From: CAILZL01 sp049840395
Lineage (GTDB): Bacteria; Pseudomonadota; Gammaproteobacteria; Steroidobacterales; Steroidobacteraceae
Length of the DNA stretch: 64,000 nt
Assembly: GCA_049840395.1 (NCBI GenBank)
Contig: JASGLD010000001.1
Location: forward strand, 620,001 to 684,000
Reading direction: 5' to 3'
Below are positions 17,179 through 25,106 of the stretch, piece by piece. Positions within the stretch are counted from its first letter, which is position 1; each line of letters starts with the position of its first letter. Both the position numbers and the translations under genes were made by a program. The notes beneath the pieces are model-generated. The model saw only the letters and a program-made list of their open reading frames with translations. It searched no databases and was not told where the DNA came from.

Positions 17179-18297
17179 ATGAAATCCCTGGGCACGCGCG
17201 CCGCCGGCGCAAGACTCGAACGCATGCAGGCATCGCCGTTGTGGGCGGGCGATCGCTTTCAGAATATTCACCCGATGCTGCCTAATCTGCGTGATCCGGC
17301 CGTACCCATGCCGTCGATGAAGGACTTCATCTGTGGTGGCGAGCGACGTGTGCCTAGTGCGCCATTGCCATCCATGAATCCGCTGGATCTCTGGACCCAG
17401 AAGCCGCAAAGCGGTTTGCGTGTGACTTGGTTGGGTCACTCGACGATGCTGATCGAGATCGATGGCGTGCGCATTCTCACCGATCCGGTATGGGGTCCAC
17501 GCGCGTCGCCTTCGGCGCTGATCGGGCCTAAACGTTTCCAACCGGTGCCCGTGTCACTGCGCGAAATGCCGCCGGTCGATATGGTGATCATTTCGCACGA
17601 TCACTACGATCATCTCGACTATCCCACCATTCGTACACTCGCCAAAACCGATGTGCCATTCGTTACATCTCTAGGCGTCGGCGCGCATCTGGAATATTGG
17701 GGTGTACAACCCGAGCGCATCACCGAACTCGATTGGTGGGAATCGCATACTGTGCCGAACAGTGGCGTGATGATTACCGCTGCACCATCGCAGCATTTTT
17801 CCGGACGCGGCTTGAAAGATCGTAATGCCACACTGTGGTCATCGTTTGCGATTCGTTCGCCCAGGCATTCGGTGTTTTTCAGCGGCGATACGGGGTTGAC
17901 TACGGAGTATCAAACGATTCGCGAGCGGCTTGGTCCGTTCGATGTGGTGATGTTGGAAGTCGGCGCCTTCTATCCTGCCTGGGGCGATATTCATCTCGGT
18001 CCCGACAATGCGCTTAAGGCCCACGCCATGCTGGGCGGCGTGTTTCTGCCTGTGCATTGGGGCACGTTCTCCCTGGCCATGCACGCCTGGGATCAGCCGG
18101 CAGAAAGACTGCTGGAGCTGGCGCCGCAAACCGATGCGCAATTGCTCATGCCCTTGTTGGGTCAGCCGGTGGAGCCGAAACATGCAGAGACGGTCAGACC
18201 TTGGTGGCGTGAAGTCGATATGATGACGATCAAGCCCGTGGTGGCAGCGGAGGAGGAGGTTGAGTTGCCTAAGTCGGTGCCATGGCCCTTGGATTAG
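17179..18297 (+). CDS. metallo-beta-lactamase fold hydrolase, NAPE-PLD/UlaG-like
   Basis: The 372-aa protein has the MBL metal motif SHDHYDHLD (HxHxDH), preceded by TWLGHSTMLIEIDGVRILTDPVW. Later metal ligands lie in VFFSGDTGL and the final His in FLPVHWGTFSLAMHAWDQP. The GHST and LTDPVW blocks and the MKSLG N-terminus fit the NAPE-PLD-like branch. Such enzymes cut phosphodiester bonds of N-acyl phosphatidylethanolamines in animals; bacterial members are mostly uncharacterised. No signal peptide is visible, so it is probably cytoplasmic or membrane associated. Confidence 0.9.
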   Translation: MKSLGTRAAGARLERMQASPLWAGDRFQNIHPMLPNLRDPAVPMPSMKDFICGGERRVPSAPLPSMNPLDLWTQKPQSGLRVTWLGHSTMLIEIDGVRILTDPVWGPRASPSALIGPKRFQPVPVSLREMPPVDMVIISHDHYDHLDYPTIRTLAKTDVPFVTSLGVGAHLEYWGVQPERITELDWWESHTVPNSGVMITAAPSQHFSGRGLKDRNATLWSSFAIRSPRHSVFFSGDTGLTTEYQTIRERLGPFDVVMLEVGAFYPAWGDIHLGPDNALKAHAMLGGVFLPVHWGTFSLAMHAWDQPAERLLELAPQTDAQLLMPLLGQPVEPKHAETVRPWWREVDMMTIKPVVAAEEEVELPKSVPWPLD

Positions 18298-18354
18298 TGA
18301 GGGGCATTTCTCGCTACATGCTATTGGAGATCTGTTGAGCCAAAAAACCATTTC

Positions 18355-18399
18355 CTTGTAGGTCGGGTAGCGCTGAAGACAGCTAACCCGACCTACAAG
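18355..18399. repeat. palindromic repeat, gtaggtcggg family
   Basis: CTTGTAGGTCGGGTA...TAACCCGACCTACAAG brackets a short non-palindromic centre in the gap before the ABC exporter gene. Confidence 0.75.
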
Positions 18400-18506
18400 A
18401 GAAGCATCTCACACTTCCTTTGCGGCACTCTGTTTTGATGTCGGGACGAGAGTATGGGTAGTGACCGTCGAGCATCACCTCGATCCACTCTCTATAATGC
18501 TCGCCC

Positions 18507-20378
18507 ATGGCTCCCACGCTTCCCAATCGTCTCGTTCCCTTTGCCTTTTACTTCATCCGTCAGTTTCGCTGGGGTGCATTAGGTTTATTGCTAGCACCCA
18601 TTTGCGGACGTGCCGTGATGGCGTCCATTCCTTACTCGATCAAATTACTGACAGATACCGTGCTGGCATTGAACGGCGCAATCGAGCAGGCGGCCAGTGC
18701 CTTATTCTGGCCGTTGGTGTTGTTCTGCACTTTGGTGATCGGCCGTTTTGCCTGCGATGGCGCGATGTGGTTTAGCTCCTATCAGGCACGTACGCCCATG
18801 CTGGTGCGTATTAAGGAAGAAGTGTTCGCCTATGCACAGCGTCTGTCGCCGGCGTATTTCGAAAGCACGCTATCCGGCAAGATTGCACACCGCGCGGTGA
18901 TGTTGCCGGATCAGCTGCTGGCGCTGTTCGACATGATGGTGTTTGATTTTATTCCCAGCGCCATGTTCTTCCTGTTTGTCGCGGCGTTCTTCTACGTGGC
19001 CAGCGCCAAGTTCTGCGCCATTGCCATGGGCAGTTTGCTGGTTTACTTCCTGGTCAGCTTGTACTTCGGTCAGGAGTGCGCGCGGCGCGCCAAGGCGAAC
19101 AACGAGTCCCGCGCCGCAGTGACCGGGCGCATCGTCGATGTGATCACCAATATCCGCAATGTGTTCTTGTTCGCCAATCAGTCGCTGGAAGATCAGCAGC
19201 TCAAAACCTACACGGGTGAGGAGTTCAAGCGACGTCGTGCGTCTTATCGGGCTGTAGTGCGGCTGCGTTGTCTGCAATACGTCATGGATATAGGCATGTG
19301 GCTGGCGTTTGTCGGCGGCGCCTTGTATTCGTGGGTACACGGCAGTATTGGCGCCGGTGACTTCGTGATGATCACCACGCTGACCGGTTCGTTGCTGCAA
19401 TCCGCGTACAACCTGGGCCAGCGCATTCCGGAATTTTACGATCAGCTGGGTGCGGCGCAGGAGAGCATCGAGACGTTGATTGTACCGACTACTCTGCCGG
19501 ATCAACCCAATGCGCCGGTGCTCAAAGTATCGCGCGGCGAAATTCGTTACGACCGCATCGCGTTCTCATACGACGCAACCGGCACGGGCTCGCGCAGCAT
19601 CGTTAAAGACTTTGAGCTGGTGATTCCACCGGGACAGCGTGTGGGCCTGGTCGGTCCAAGCGGTGCCGGTAAAACCACGCTGATGGGCTTGTTACTGCGC
19701 ATGCATGATGTGTCGCAGGGTGCGATACGCATCGACGGTCAGGATATCCGCCGGGTGGTGCAGCAAAGTTTGCGTGATCAAATCGGCCTCATTCCGCAGG
19801 ATACCAATCTGTTTCATCGCTCGTTGTTGGAGAACATTCGCTACGGCCGACCCGACGCCACCGATGCGGAAGTGGAAGCCGCTGCACGCCGCGCGCATGC
19901 GCATGAGTTCATCATGGAGCTGGACCATGGCTATAAAACCATGGTGGGCGAACGCGGCATCAAGCTTTCGGGCGGACAACGTCAGCGCATTGCCATTGCC
20001 CGCGCCATTCTGCGCGACGCGCCTATTTTGCTATTGGACGAGGCCACCAGTGCACTCGACAGTCAGAGCGAACACGTTATCCAACAAGCCATGCGCGAAG
20101 CCATGGCGGGCAAGACCGTCATCGCCATCGCACATCGCCTGAGTACGGTGATGGATATGGATCGTCTGATTGTGTTGCAGCAAGGCGTAATCGTTGCCGA
20201 TGGTTCGCACGCAGAGCTATTGCAGCAGGGCGGTTTGTACGCCGAGCTGTGGCGCAAGCAGTCTGGCGACTTCAATCCGGTGCGGCGTCATATCGACGAG
20301 CCGGAACCGCAGGAGGTCGAGGAAGCTGATGCACGTGCGCCCGGAAGTGCGGTTGAGCGTGGCGCGGCGGCGGAGTAG
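18507..20378 (+). CDS. MsbA-like ABC exporter (fused permease and ATPase)
   Basis: The 623-aa half-transporter has an N-terminal membrane domain of six helices (residues 1-310) and a C-terminal nucleotide-binding domain. Walker A is GPSGAGKTT, the Q-loop is IPQDTNLFHRS, the signature is LSGGQRQRIAIARAI, Walker B is ILLLDEATSALD and the H-loop is IAHRLSTV. A charged tail follows. It resembles lipid or drug exporters that work as dimers; the cargo cannot be told from sequence. It stands alone on the plus strand. Confidence 0.92.
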   Translation: MAPTLPNRLVPFAFYFIRQFRWGALGLLLAPICGRAVMASIPYSIKLLTDTVLALNGAIEQAASALFWPLVLFCTLVIGRFACDGAMWFSSYQARTPMLVRIKEEVFAYAQRLSPAYFESTLSGKIAHRAVMLPDQLLALFDMMVFDFIPSAMFFLFVAAFFYVASAKFCAIAMGSLLVYFLVSLYFGQECARRAKANNESRAAVTGRIVDVITNIRNVFLFANQSLEDQQLKTYTGEEFKRRRASYRAVVRLRCLQYVMDIGMWLAFVGGALYSWVHGSIGAGDFVMITTLTGSLLQSAYNLGQRIPEFYDQLGAAQESIETLIVPTTLPDQPNAPVLKVSRGEIRYDRIAFSYDATGTGSRSIVKDFELVIPPGQRVGLVGPSGAGKTTLMGLLLRMHDVSQGAIRIDGQDIRRVVQQSLRDQIGLIPQDTNLFHRSLLENIRYGRPDATDAEVEAAARRAHAHEFIMELDHGYKTMVGERGIKLSGGQRQRIAIARAILRDAPILLLDEATSALDSQSEHVIQQAMREAMAGKTVIAIAHRLSTVMDMDRLIVLQQGVIVADGSHAELLQQGGLYAELWRKQSGDFNPVRRHIDEPEPQEVEEADARAPGSAVERGAAAE

Positions 20379-20454
20379 AGCACGCAACAGTCAGAGTCAT
20401 TGCGCTTAAATAGATATTAAAAAAACTAATGTTGAAGCGGATGTATTCGTCAAC

Positions 20455-20543
20455 CGTCATCCTCGCGAAGGCGGGGATCCAGCAATTAAAGCGTCGCAAC
20501 GCGACACATCTATAACTGGATGCTCGCCTTCGCGAGCATGACG
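20455..20543. repeat. 89-bp inverted-repeat element (cgtcat...ggatccag family), copy 1
   Basis: The arms (cgtcatcctcgcgaaggc and gccttcgcgagcatgacg) enclose a core aagcgtcgcaacgcgacac that is itself a hairpin. A near-identical 88-bp copy lies at 31985-32072. It is a palindromic, probably non-autonomous mobile element, and may also separate the convergent ABC and MFS transcripts. Confidence 0.8.
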
Positions 20544-20581
20544 AATTCTCATGCTTACGATTGAGTGGGTTCTATTGAATC

Positions 20582-21865
20582 TCACGCGGTCGCAACTGCA
20601 GGCGTATAAGCCCGACGATTGATGCGTAGTACCAATACCGCGCCAATGATGCACAGTGTGCCTGAGATTAAAGTCGGCGCTGTATAACTGCCCAGCGAAC
20701 TGCGCAACATACCCGCGCCCAAAGCAGCGAACGCAGCGCCCAATTGATGGCCCGCAACAATCCAACCGAAAATAACCGGCGCATCCTTACTACCGAAGAT
20801 GTCGGTGGTCAGTCGCACGGTTGGCGGCACCGTGGCAATCCAATCCAGGCCATAGAACAAGCCGAACAACGGCAAGCCAAAGTATTGGAAGCCAAATGCA
20901 TAAGGCAGAAACAGCAGCGCTAATCCACGCAGTCCGTAATACCAAAACAGCAGCACACGATTGTTGAAGCGATCGGATAACCAACCGGAGAGCGTGGTGC
21001 CGAATAAATCGCATATGCCCATCATGGCCAACATGCTCGCGCCTTTGACTTCGGAGAGTCCATAGTCGCCGCACATGGCGATGAAGTGGGTGCCGATGTA
21101 GCCATTGGTGCTGGCGCCGCAAATGAAGAACGTAAACACCAGCAACCAGAAGTCGCCACGCTGACTGGCTTTGCGTAGTGCGGCAAAGGCAATGACGATG
21201 GGATTGGCCTGGCTTTGGGTTGATTCAATGGGCGCATCGGGCGCTTCACCGAGGCGACGCACGCCCACATTGGTCGGTTGTTCCGGCAGTAGTAACAGCA
21301 CCAGTGGCAATACAATCGCTGCCGCAGTAGCGACCAATAACACAATGGGGCGCCAACCCTGCTGTTCAACGATCCATGCCATCAAAGGCAGGAACACCAG
21401 CTGGCCCGTGGCCGAGCTAGCCGTCAGAATGCCCATGGCCAGACCGCGATGCTGACTAAACCAGCGATTTACCACCGTAGCGCCCAAGGTCATCGAAGTC
21501 GCACCCGTTGCACCGCCGACCAGCACGCCCCAGATCAACACCATCTGCCACTGCGCAGTCATCTTGCTGGAAAGGGCAACGCCAGCTGCTAACACAGCCA
21601 GGGCGGCAATGACGGTGCGCCGCAAACCAAAGCGTTGCATGGCTGCGGCAGCAAATGGCCCCATTAAGCCGAATAGCGCCAGATTGATAGCTAGAGCTAA
21701 AGAGATAGTGGTGCGCGACCAGCCAAAGCTGCGTTCCAGCGGCACCATCATTACGCTGGGCGTGGCGCGAATGCCCGCCGTCACCAGCATGATCAGAAAA
21801 GTCACGCCCAGCGCAATCCATGCGTAATGGAATCGGGTTTTGCTCCAGTGGGCCGGCTGCTGCAT
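20582..21865 (-). CDS. MFS transporter, probable TetR-regulated efflux or uptake permease
   Basis: The 427-aa protein starts at the ATG at 21865 and has twelve predicted helices. Typical MFS features are GPFAAAAMQRFGLRRTV in loop 2-3 and GTTLSGWLSDRFNNRVLL in loop 8-9. The VNRWFSQHRGLAMGILTASSATGQ block places it near the monocarboxylate/oxalate-formate group, although the substrate is not known. It diverges from a TetR gene, and two operator-like palindromes sit in the shared promoter region, so repression with relief by a ligand is likely. Confidence 0.9.
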   Translation of the reverse strand: MQQPAHWSKTRFHYAWIALGVTFLIMLVTAGIRATPSVMMVPLERSFGWSRTTISLALAINLALFGLMGPFAAAAMQRFGLRRTVIAALAVLAAGVALSSKMTAQWQMVLIWGVLVGGATGATSMTLGATVVNRWFSQHRGLAMGILTASSATGQLVFLPLMAWIVEQQGWRPIVLLVATAAAIVLPLVLLLLPEQPTNVGVRRLGEAPDAPIESTQSQANPIVIAFAALRKASQRGDFWLLVFTFFICGASTNGYIGTHFIAMCGDYGLSEVKGASMLAMMGICDLFGTTLSGWLSDRFNNRVLLFWYYGLRGLALLFLPYAFGFQYFGLPLFGLFYGLDWIATVPPTVRLTTDIFGSKDAPVIFGWIVAGHQLGAAFAALGAGMLRSSLGSYTAPTLISGTLCIIGAVLVLRINRRAYTPAVATA

Positions 21866-21896
21866 GGCGGTATCCGTTCGATGACGATCTACTAAA

Positions 21897-21916
21897 TTGT
21901 TACCGAGCGGTAACAA
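21897..21916. promoter_or_regulatory. TetR operator, perfect palindrome
   Basis: TTGTTACCG-AG-CGGTAACAA, 9-bp arms, 31 bases before the MFS start codon. The accompanying half-conserved copy lies 16 bases further on. Confidence 0.75.
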
Positions 21917-21931
21917 GTGCTGGCAATACTA

Positions 21932-21947
21932 GTGACCGCTCGGTAAC
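21932..21947. promoter_or_regulatory. second TetR operator copy
   Basis: GTGACCG-CT-CGGTAAC repeats the first operator core with one mismatch between arms. The two sites are spaced about 33 bases centre to centre, roughly three helical turns, which would suit binding of two repressor dimers on one face. Confidence 0.65.
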
Positions 21948-21993
21948 ATTGTCAACAGCCCAGTCTGTATAACCTTCAACCCGGAATAGAGTC

Positions 21994-22608
21994 ATGGCTG
22001 CCCGTCATAAGCGCCCCGTGCGCACCATCACCGCCGGCAGTACTGCCCAGGCGCAGATACTGGATGCCGCCGAAGCGCTGTTTTACTCCGAGGGCGCCCG
22101 CAACATCGGCATCAATGCGGTAGTGAAACGCGCCGGCGTCAACAAGATGAGCCTGTACCGGCAATTCGAATCCAAGGAAGATCTGTTGCAGCAATACCTG
22201 CAACGCCGTGATGAAAAGTTCTGGGCCTATATCGATGCCAGTCTAAACCAGCATCCAGATGATCCCCGTGCCCAACTACGTCAGTTGTTTATCGATCTGG
22301 CCAAGCGCACTGCGGCGCCGGATTATCGTGGCTGCCCCTTCGTCAATATCGCCGTAGAGTTCCCGGATCGCACGCATGTGGCGCGCAAGATGGTGGCCGA
22401 TAACAAGCGACGCTTGCTGGCTCGTCTAACTGAATTATCGAAAGCGGCTGGTGCCCGTAACGCCACTTCGTTGGCTAAAACCTTGGCTATCTTGATCGAG
22501 GGCGCCTATGCCGCGAGTCAAACTTATGATGTTGATTGCTCGTTGATGAAAGCCTTGCCGAAAGCAGCTGCGGTGTTGATCGATGCGGCGGTGAAGGCAG
22601 ATGATTAA
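21994..22608 (+). CDS. TetR-family transcriptional repressor
   Basis: The 204-aa protein has an N-terminal helix-turn-helix: ILDAAEALFYSEGARNIGI, VVKRAGVNKMSLYRQFESKEDLL. The C-terminal ligand domain includes YRGCPFVNIAVEFPDRTH, typical of one TetR subgroup with a conserved GCP motif. It faces the MFS gene and is the obvious ligand of the operators at 21897 and 21932, which are close enough to its own promoter for autoregulation. Confidence 0.92.
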   Translation: MAARHKRPVRTITAGSTAQAQILDAAEALFYSEGARNIGINAVVKRAGVNKMSLYRQFESKEDLLQQYLQRRDEKFWAYIDASLNQHPDDPRAQLRQLFIDLAKRTAAPDYRGCPFVNIAVEFPDRTHVARKMVADNKRRLLARLTELSKAAGARNATSLAKTLAILIEGAYAASQTYDVDCSLMKALPKAAAVLIDAAVKADD

Positions 22609-22678
22609 TCGATCCCGATGTAGGGCGTACTCATGAGTGCGCCATCCGAAAACACGTGATTGAAACCGCCGCGCCTTT

Positions 22679-22739
22679 TTGTAGGTCGGGTTTTACACCC
22701 GACTCTTAAAAGAAGTCGGGTATAAAACCCGACCTACAA
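22679..22739. repeat. palindromic repeat, gtaggtcggg family
   Basis: TTGTAGGTCGGGTTTTA...TAAAACCCGACCTACAA with an inner pair cccgact / agtcggg. It marks the left edge of the 1.2-kb gene-poor stretch before the slipin gene. Confidence 0.8.
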
Positions 22740-22846
22740 CGATCACAAACCACGGCACCAATTCCTTGATGGCGAATCATCCACGACTTGGATGATTTCG
22801 TATTCGTCATCCTCCTCGCCATCCAACAAATATTTTCACAAGAGTA

Positions 22847-22874
22847 TTGACTCCAATAAAAACAGGCATAACAT
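22847..22874 (+). promoter_or_regulatory. sigma-70 promoter for a structured small transcript
   Basis: TTGACT (22847-22852) and TAACAT (22869-22874) are spaced by 16 bases. Transcription would start near 22881, so the ATG at 22873 falls inside the -10 box and cannot be a start codon for this transcript. Confidence 0.6.
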
Positions 22875-22880
22875 GCGCGC

Positions 22881-23115
22881 CCCTATGTTTACTCAAATAC
22901 ACAAACCAACTCTGTCGCAGCAGCTTTATAGCTGCGTGCACATCGCGAATGAAGCCATTCGCGGTGACGGGTTGGTGTTGTCTTATGAATTGCCAGCGCA
23001 ATTCAACATGGATGCAAACAAGCTAAGTTAGCTTTCTACGCAAGTGGAAGGCTGCATGGCCTTCCAGAACGGTCCTTAAAGGCCCTGGTCGGCAATGCTG
23101 ATCAGGGCCTTTTTC
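22881..23115 (+). ncRNA. candidate structured RNA of about 235 nt, possibly encoding a 48-aa peptide
   Basis: The segment runs from a good promoter to a strong terminator. It contains successive exact hairpins: GCAGCT-TTAT-AGCTGC, CGCGAATG-AAGC-CATTCGCG and TGGAAGGC-TGCAT-GGCCTTCCA, with AACCAAC / GTTGGTG pairing around the first two. An ORF of 48 codons (22885-23031, beginning MFTQIHKPTLSQQ) lies inside but has no ribosome site. I do not recognise the RNA; it could be a small RNA, a leader, or a small-peptide mRNA. Confidence 0.5.
23078..23115 (+). terminator. rho-independent terminator
   Basis: AAAGGCCCTG and CAGGGCCTTTTT form a 10-bp stem with a 15-base loop, ending in five T. It closes the transcript begun near 22881. 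Confidence 0.85.
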
Positions 23116-23315
23116 GTTCGCGGCGAAAAAATCCCTGAATGTCGATTTTTAGAATTCTTGTCGATGCCTGCTTAACGATGAGCCGGCAGCGACAGGTACC
23201 GAGGTCTGGATGATTGTGTTGTGTCAGCGGCGTCGACTCTTGAGTTCGACCTGGCCTGTTGCGATCTCTCGTTATCGCTACATGTACCGCACAAGACGAT
23301 GTCCTAACCACCACC

Positions 23316-23387
23316 CGCAAGGTAGCTAAGTTGGGAAAGCAAATGGTTAGTAACCATTAGTCGAGGGTTCGAATCCCTCTCTTGCAG
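23316..23387 (+). ncRNA. tRNA-like cloverleaf, anticodon-position AGT, no CCA
   Basis: The sequence folds as a cloverleaf. The acceptor CGCAAGG / TCTTGCA has six pairs including one G-U, and C1-A72 mismatched. T8-A9 follows, then D-arm GCTA-AGTTGGGA-AAGC, anticodon arm AATGG-TTAGTAA-CCATT, a 4-base variable loop and a perfect T-arm GAGGG-TTCGAAT-CCCTC. The loop would place AGT at the anticodon. A34 in a Thr tRNA is very unusual for this group, CCA is not encoded, and the first pair is broken, so a tRNA mimic or decayed tRNA is more likely than a working tRNA. It lies 400 bases before a slipin gene; tRNA-mimic RNAs occur in Rtc RNA-repair operons. Confidence 0.6.
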
Positions 23388-23451
23388 CGACTTAAGATGT
23401 CGTTATCGGTAAGGTCGAAAGACCCGGGGTTCGACTCCCCCTGTGATGCCA
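23387..23451 (+). ncRNA. 3' half-tRNA-like segment with T-arm and CCA
   Basis: Directly abutting the cloverleaf is a second tRNA-like piece. An anticodon-like arm GCGAC-TTAAGAT-GTCGT (AAG at the anticodon position) is followed by a variable-arm-like hairpin GGTC-GAAA-GACC, a T-arm GGGG-TTCGACT-CCCC and CTGTGAT-G-CCA. The order matches the 3' half of a class II (Leu-type) tRNA. No matching 5' acceptor strand or D-arm is present upstream, so it cannot be a complete tRNA on its own. Confidence 0.5.
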
Positions 23452-23524
23452 GTTGCATCCCACGCGAAGCGCAAGCTTCGCAACCGAGGCGCCTCGGCGT
23501 AGCTCGCGTAGTTACTGCAACTAC
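23452..23524 (+). other. dense hairpin cluster following the tRNA-like segments
   Basis: GTTGCA (23452-23457) pairs with TGCAAC (23516-23521), enclosing GCGAAGC-GCAA-GCTTCGC and CCGAGGC/GCCTCGG; GTAGTT-ACTGC-AACTAC overlaps the right arm. The density of exact pairing suggests a folded RNA continuous with the tRNA-like part. The remaining sequence to 23790 shows no gene I would call. Confidence 0.45.
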
Positions 23525-23725
23525 TTGAGAACGCAACGCGGTCAGCGCTCTGTGCAAGGTGGTTTGGCGAGATTGGGTTTATCGATAGGTGCAGGAATGC
23601 GTGCGGAGTCAGGGATGACGGGCGCGCGGCACGGCAACCGAAGCGATAACGATGATCCATTCAAACACTTATGCCCGTGCCGACGACGTGAGGTGGCTTC
23701 GGATCTTTTTTGAATTCTCGATCAA

Positions 23726-23740
23726 GTGGCAGCGATGCCG
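23726..23740 (+). promoter_or_regulatory. weak sigma-54-like -24/-12 site before the slipin gene
   Basis: TGGCAG-CGATG-CCGC keeps the GG-N10-GC spacing of sigma-54 promoters but has CC instead of TT at -12. It is noted because rtc RNA-repair operons are sigma-54 dependent; on sequence alone it is weak. Confidence 0.25.
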
Positions 23741-23792
23741 CGTAGTCGTGAACGGTGAGTGGAAGAGAAAGTAAGTAGGAAAGGAGAACAAG

Positions 23793-24938
23793 ATGTTGAA
23801 CATCATGCGTATGGTCATTGCGCAGCACGAGCGGGCGTTGCTCTGGAAGAACAAGACCTTCGTTGGCGTGCTGGAACCCGGTGTGCGCTGGCTGCTGCAG
23901 CCGTTTGCTCGCACGGACGTACAGGTCTGCGACTTGACCAAGCCTGAGTTCGATCACGAGCGTGTCGACTTCATGATGAGTGAAGCGCGTGAGTTGATCG
24001 AGCGTTACTTCCAGGTAGTGGAGTTGAGCGACCGTGAAGTGGGCGTGGTCTACAAGAACGGCAAGCTGGCCGGTGTGTTGTCGCCGGGCAAGCGTCAGTT
24101 GTACTGGCGTGGCCCGATTGAGGTGAAGGTCGACAAGATCGATATCTCAAGCGATATCGAAGTGCCGACCTCGGTGGCCAAGTTGCTGGCGCGCGCCAAG
24201 GCGCCGCTGGCAGCGCAGGTGGCCGATGCGGTGGTGTCGGTGGAAGTGCCGGACACCTCGGTGGGCTTGCTGATTGTGGACGGCGCCTTCGTCAAGTCGC
24301 TGGCCTCGGGTCTGCATGTGTTCTGGAAGTGGCAGCGTACGATCAAGGTCGAACAAGTCGATAAGCGTGTGCAGGCCATGGAAGTCTCGGGTCAGGAAAT
24401 CCTGACCAAGGACAAGGTGAGCCTGCGGATCAACTTGACGGCCTTGTGGCAGGTGGTCGATGCGGTCAAGGCGCGCAGTGAATTGCAGAACTTCGTGGAG
24501 TTCATCTACAAGGAAATGCAGTTCGCCCTGCGTGAGGCCATCGGTGCACGGACACTGGACGAGATGTTGAGCGCCAAGGGCGATGTCGATCGCGAGATCG
24601 AAACCCTGGCGCGTACCAAGATCGAGTCTCATGGCATGTCACTGAAGAGCGTCGGCATCAAGGACGTGATCCTGCCCGGTGAGATGAAGGACATCTTGAA
24701 CCGAGTGGTGGAGGCTGAGAAGGCGGCGCAAGCCAACCTGATCAAGCGTCGTGAAGAGACGGCCGCGACCCGGTCGTTGCTGAACACCGCACGGTTGATG
24801 GATGACAACCCGACGCTGCTGCGCTTGAAGGAGTTGGAGACCTTGGAGAAGGTGACCGAAAAGGTCGACAAGCTGACGGTCTTCGGCGGTCTGGAAGGCG
24901 TATTGAAGGACGTGGTGCGAATTCAGGTGCCCTCGTGA
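23793..24938 (+). CDS. slipin (SPFH/band-7 stomatin-like protein)
   Basis: The 381-aa protein has a GGAGA ribosome site and the band-7 core from about residue 10: IAQHERALLWKNKTFVGVLEPGVRW, VSVEVPDTSVGLLIVDGAFVKSLASGLHVFW, VSGQEILTKDKVSLRINLTALWQV, then a C-terminal coiled coil (VVEAEKAAQANLIKRREETAATRSLLNTARLMDDNPTLL in part). Two band-7-like N-terminal repeats appear (residues 10-60 and 75-130), characteristic of the slipin type found beside rtcB. No clear membrane helix is seen at the N-terminus. The gene follows tRNA-like sequence and ends in a terminator, so no other gene is co-transcribed downstream. Confidence 0.9.
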   Translation: MLNIMRMVIAQHERALLWKNKTFVGVLEPGVRWLLQPFARTDVQVCDLTKPEFDHERVDFMMSEARELIERYFQVVELSDREVGVVYKNGKLAGVLSPGKRQLYWRGPIEVKVDKIDISSDIEVPTSVAKLLARAKAPLAAQVADAVVSVEVPDTSVGLLIVDGAFVKSLASGLHVFWKWQRTIKVEQVDKRVQAMEVSGQEILTKDKVSLRINLTALWQVVDAVKARSELQNFVEFIYKEMQFALREAIGARTLDEMLSAKGDVDREIETLARTKIESHGMSLKSVGIKDVILPGEMKDILNRVVEAEKAAQANLIKRREETAATRSLLNTARLMDDNPTLLRLKELETLEKVTEKVDKLTVFGGLEGVLKDVVRIQVPS

Positions 24939-24978
24939 GAGGCCCGCGTACGCACCATGAGTAGTCAAGCAAAAAACA

Positions 24979-25017
24979 AACCGGCTCCACGAGGAAACTT
25001 GTGGGGCCGGTTCTTTT
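24979..25017 (+). terminator. rho-independent terminator after the slipin gene
   Basis: ACCGGCTCCAC and GTGGGGCCGGT pair with one G-U, followed by TTCTTTT. Confidence 0.85.
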
Positions 25018-25106
25018 CATTCTGAGCCGGCAGTGTATGTGCTTGTCGCGTTCTCGAAGAGTGGCTGAATCAAATCAGCGATACTGCCGGTGAAAGGTGG
25101 CCGCTA

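Noticed and set aside
23316..23387. Functional tRNA-Thr with anticodon AGT
   Set aside because: No encoded CCA, mismatch at the first acceptor pair and unmodified A34-type anticodon in a bacterium; a mimic or decayed tRNA fits better.
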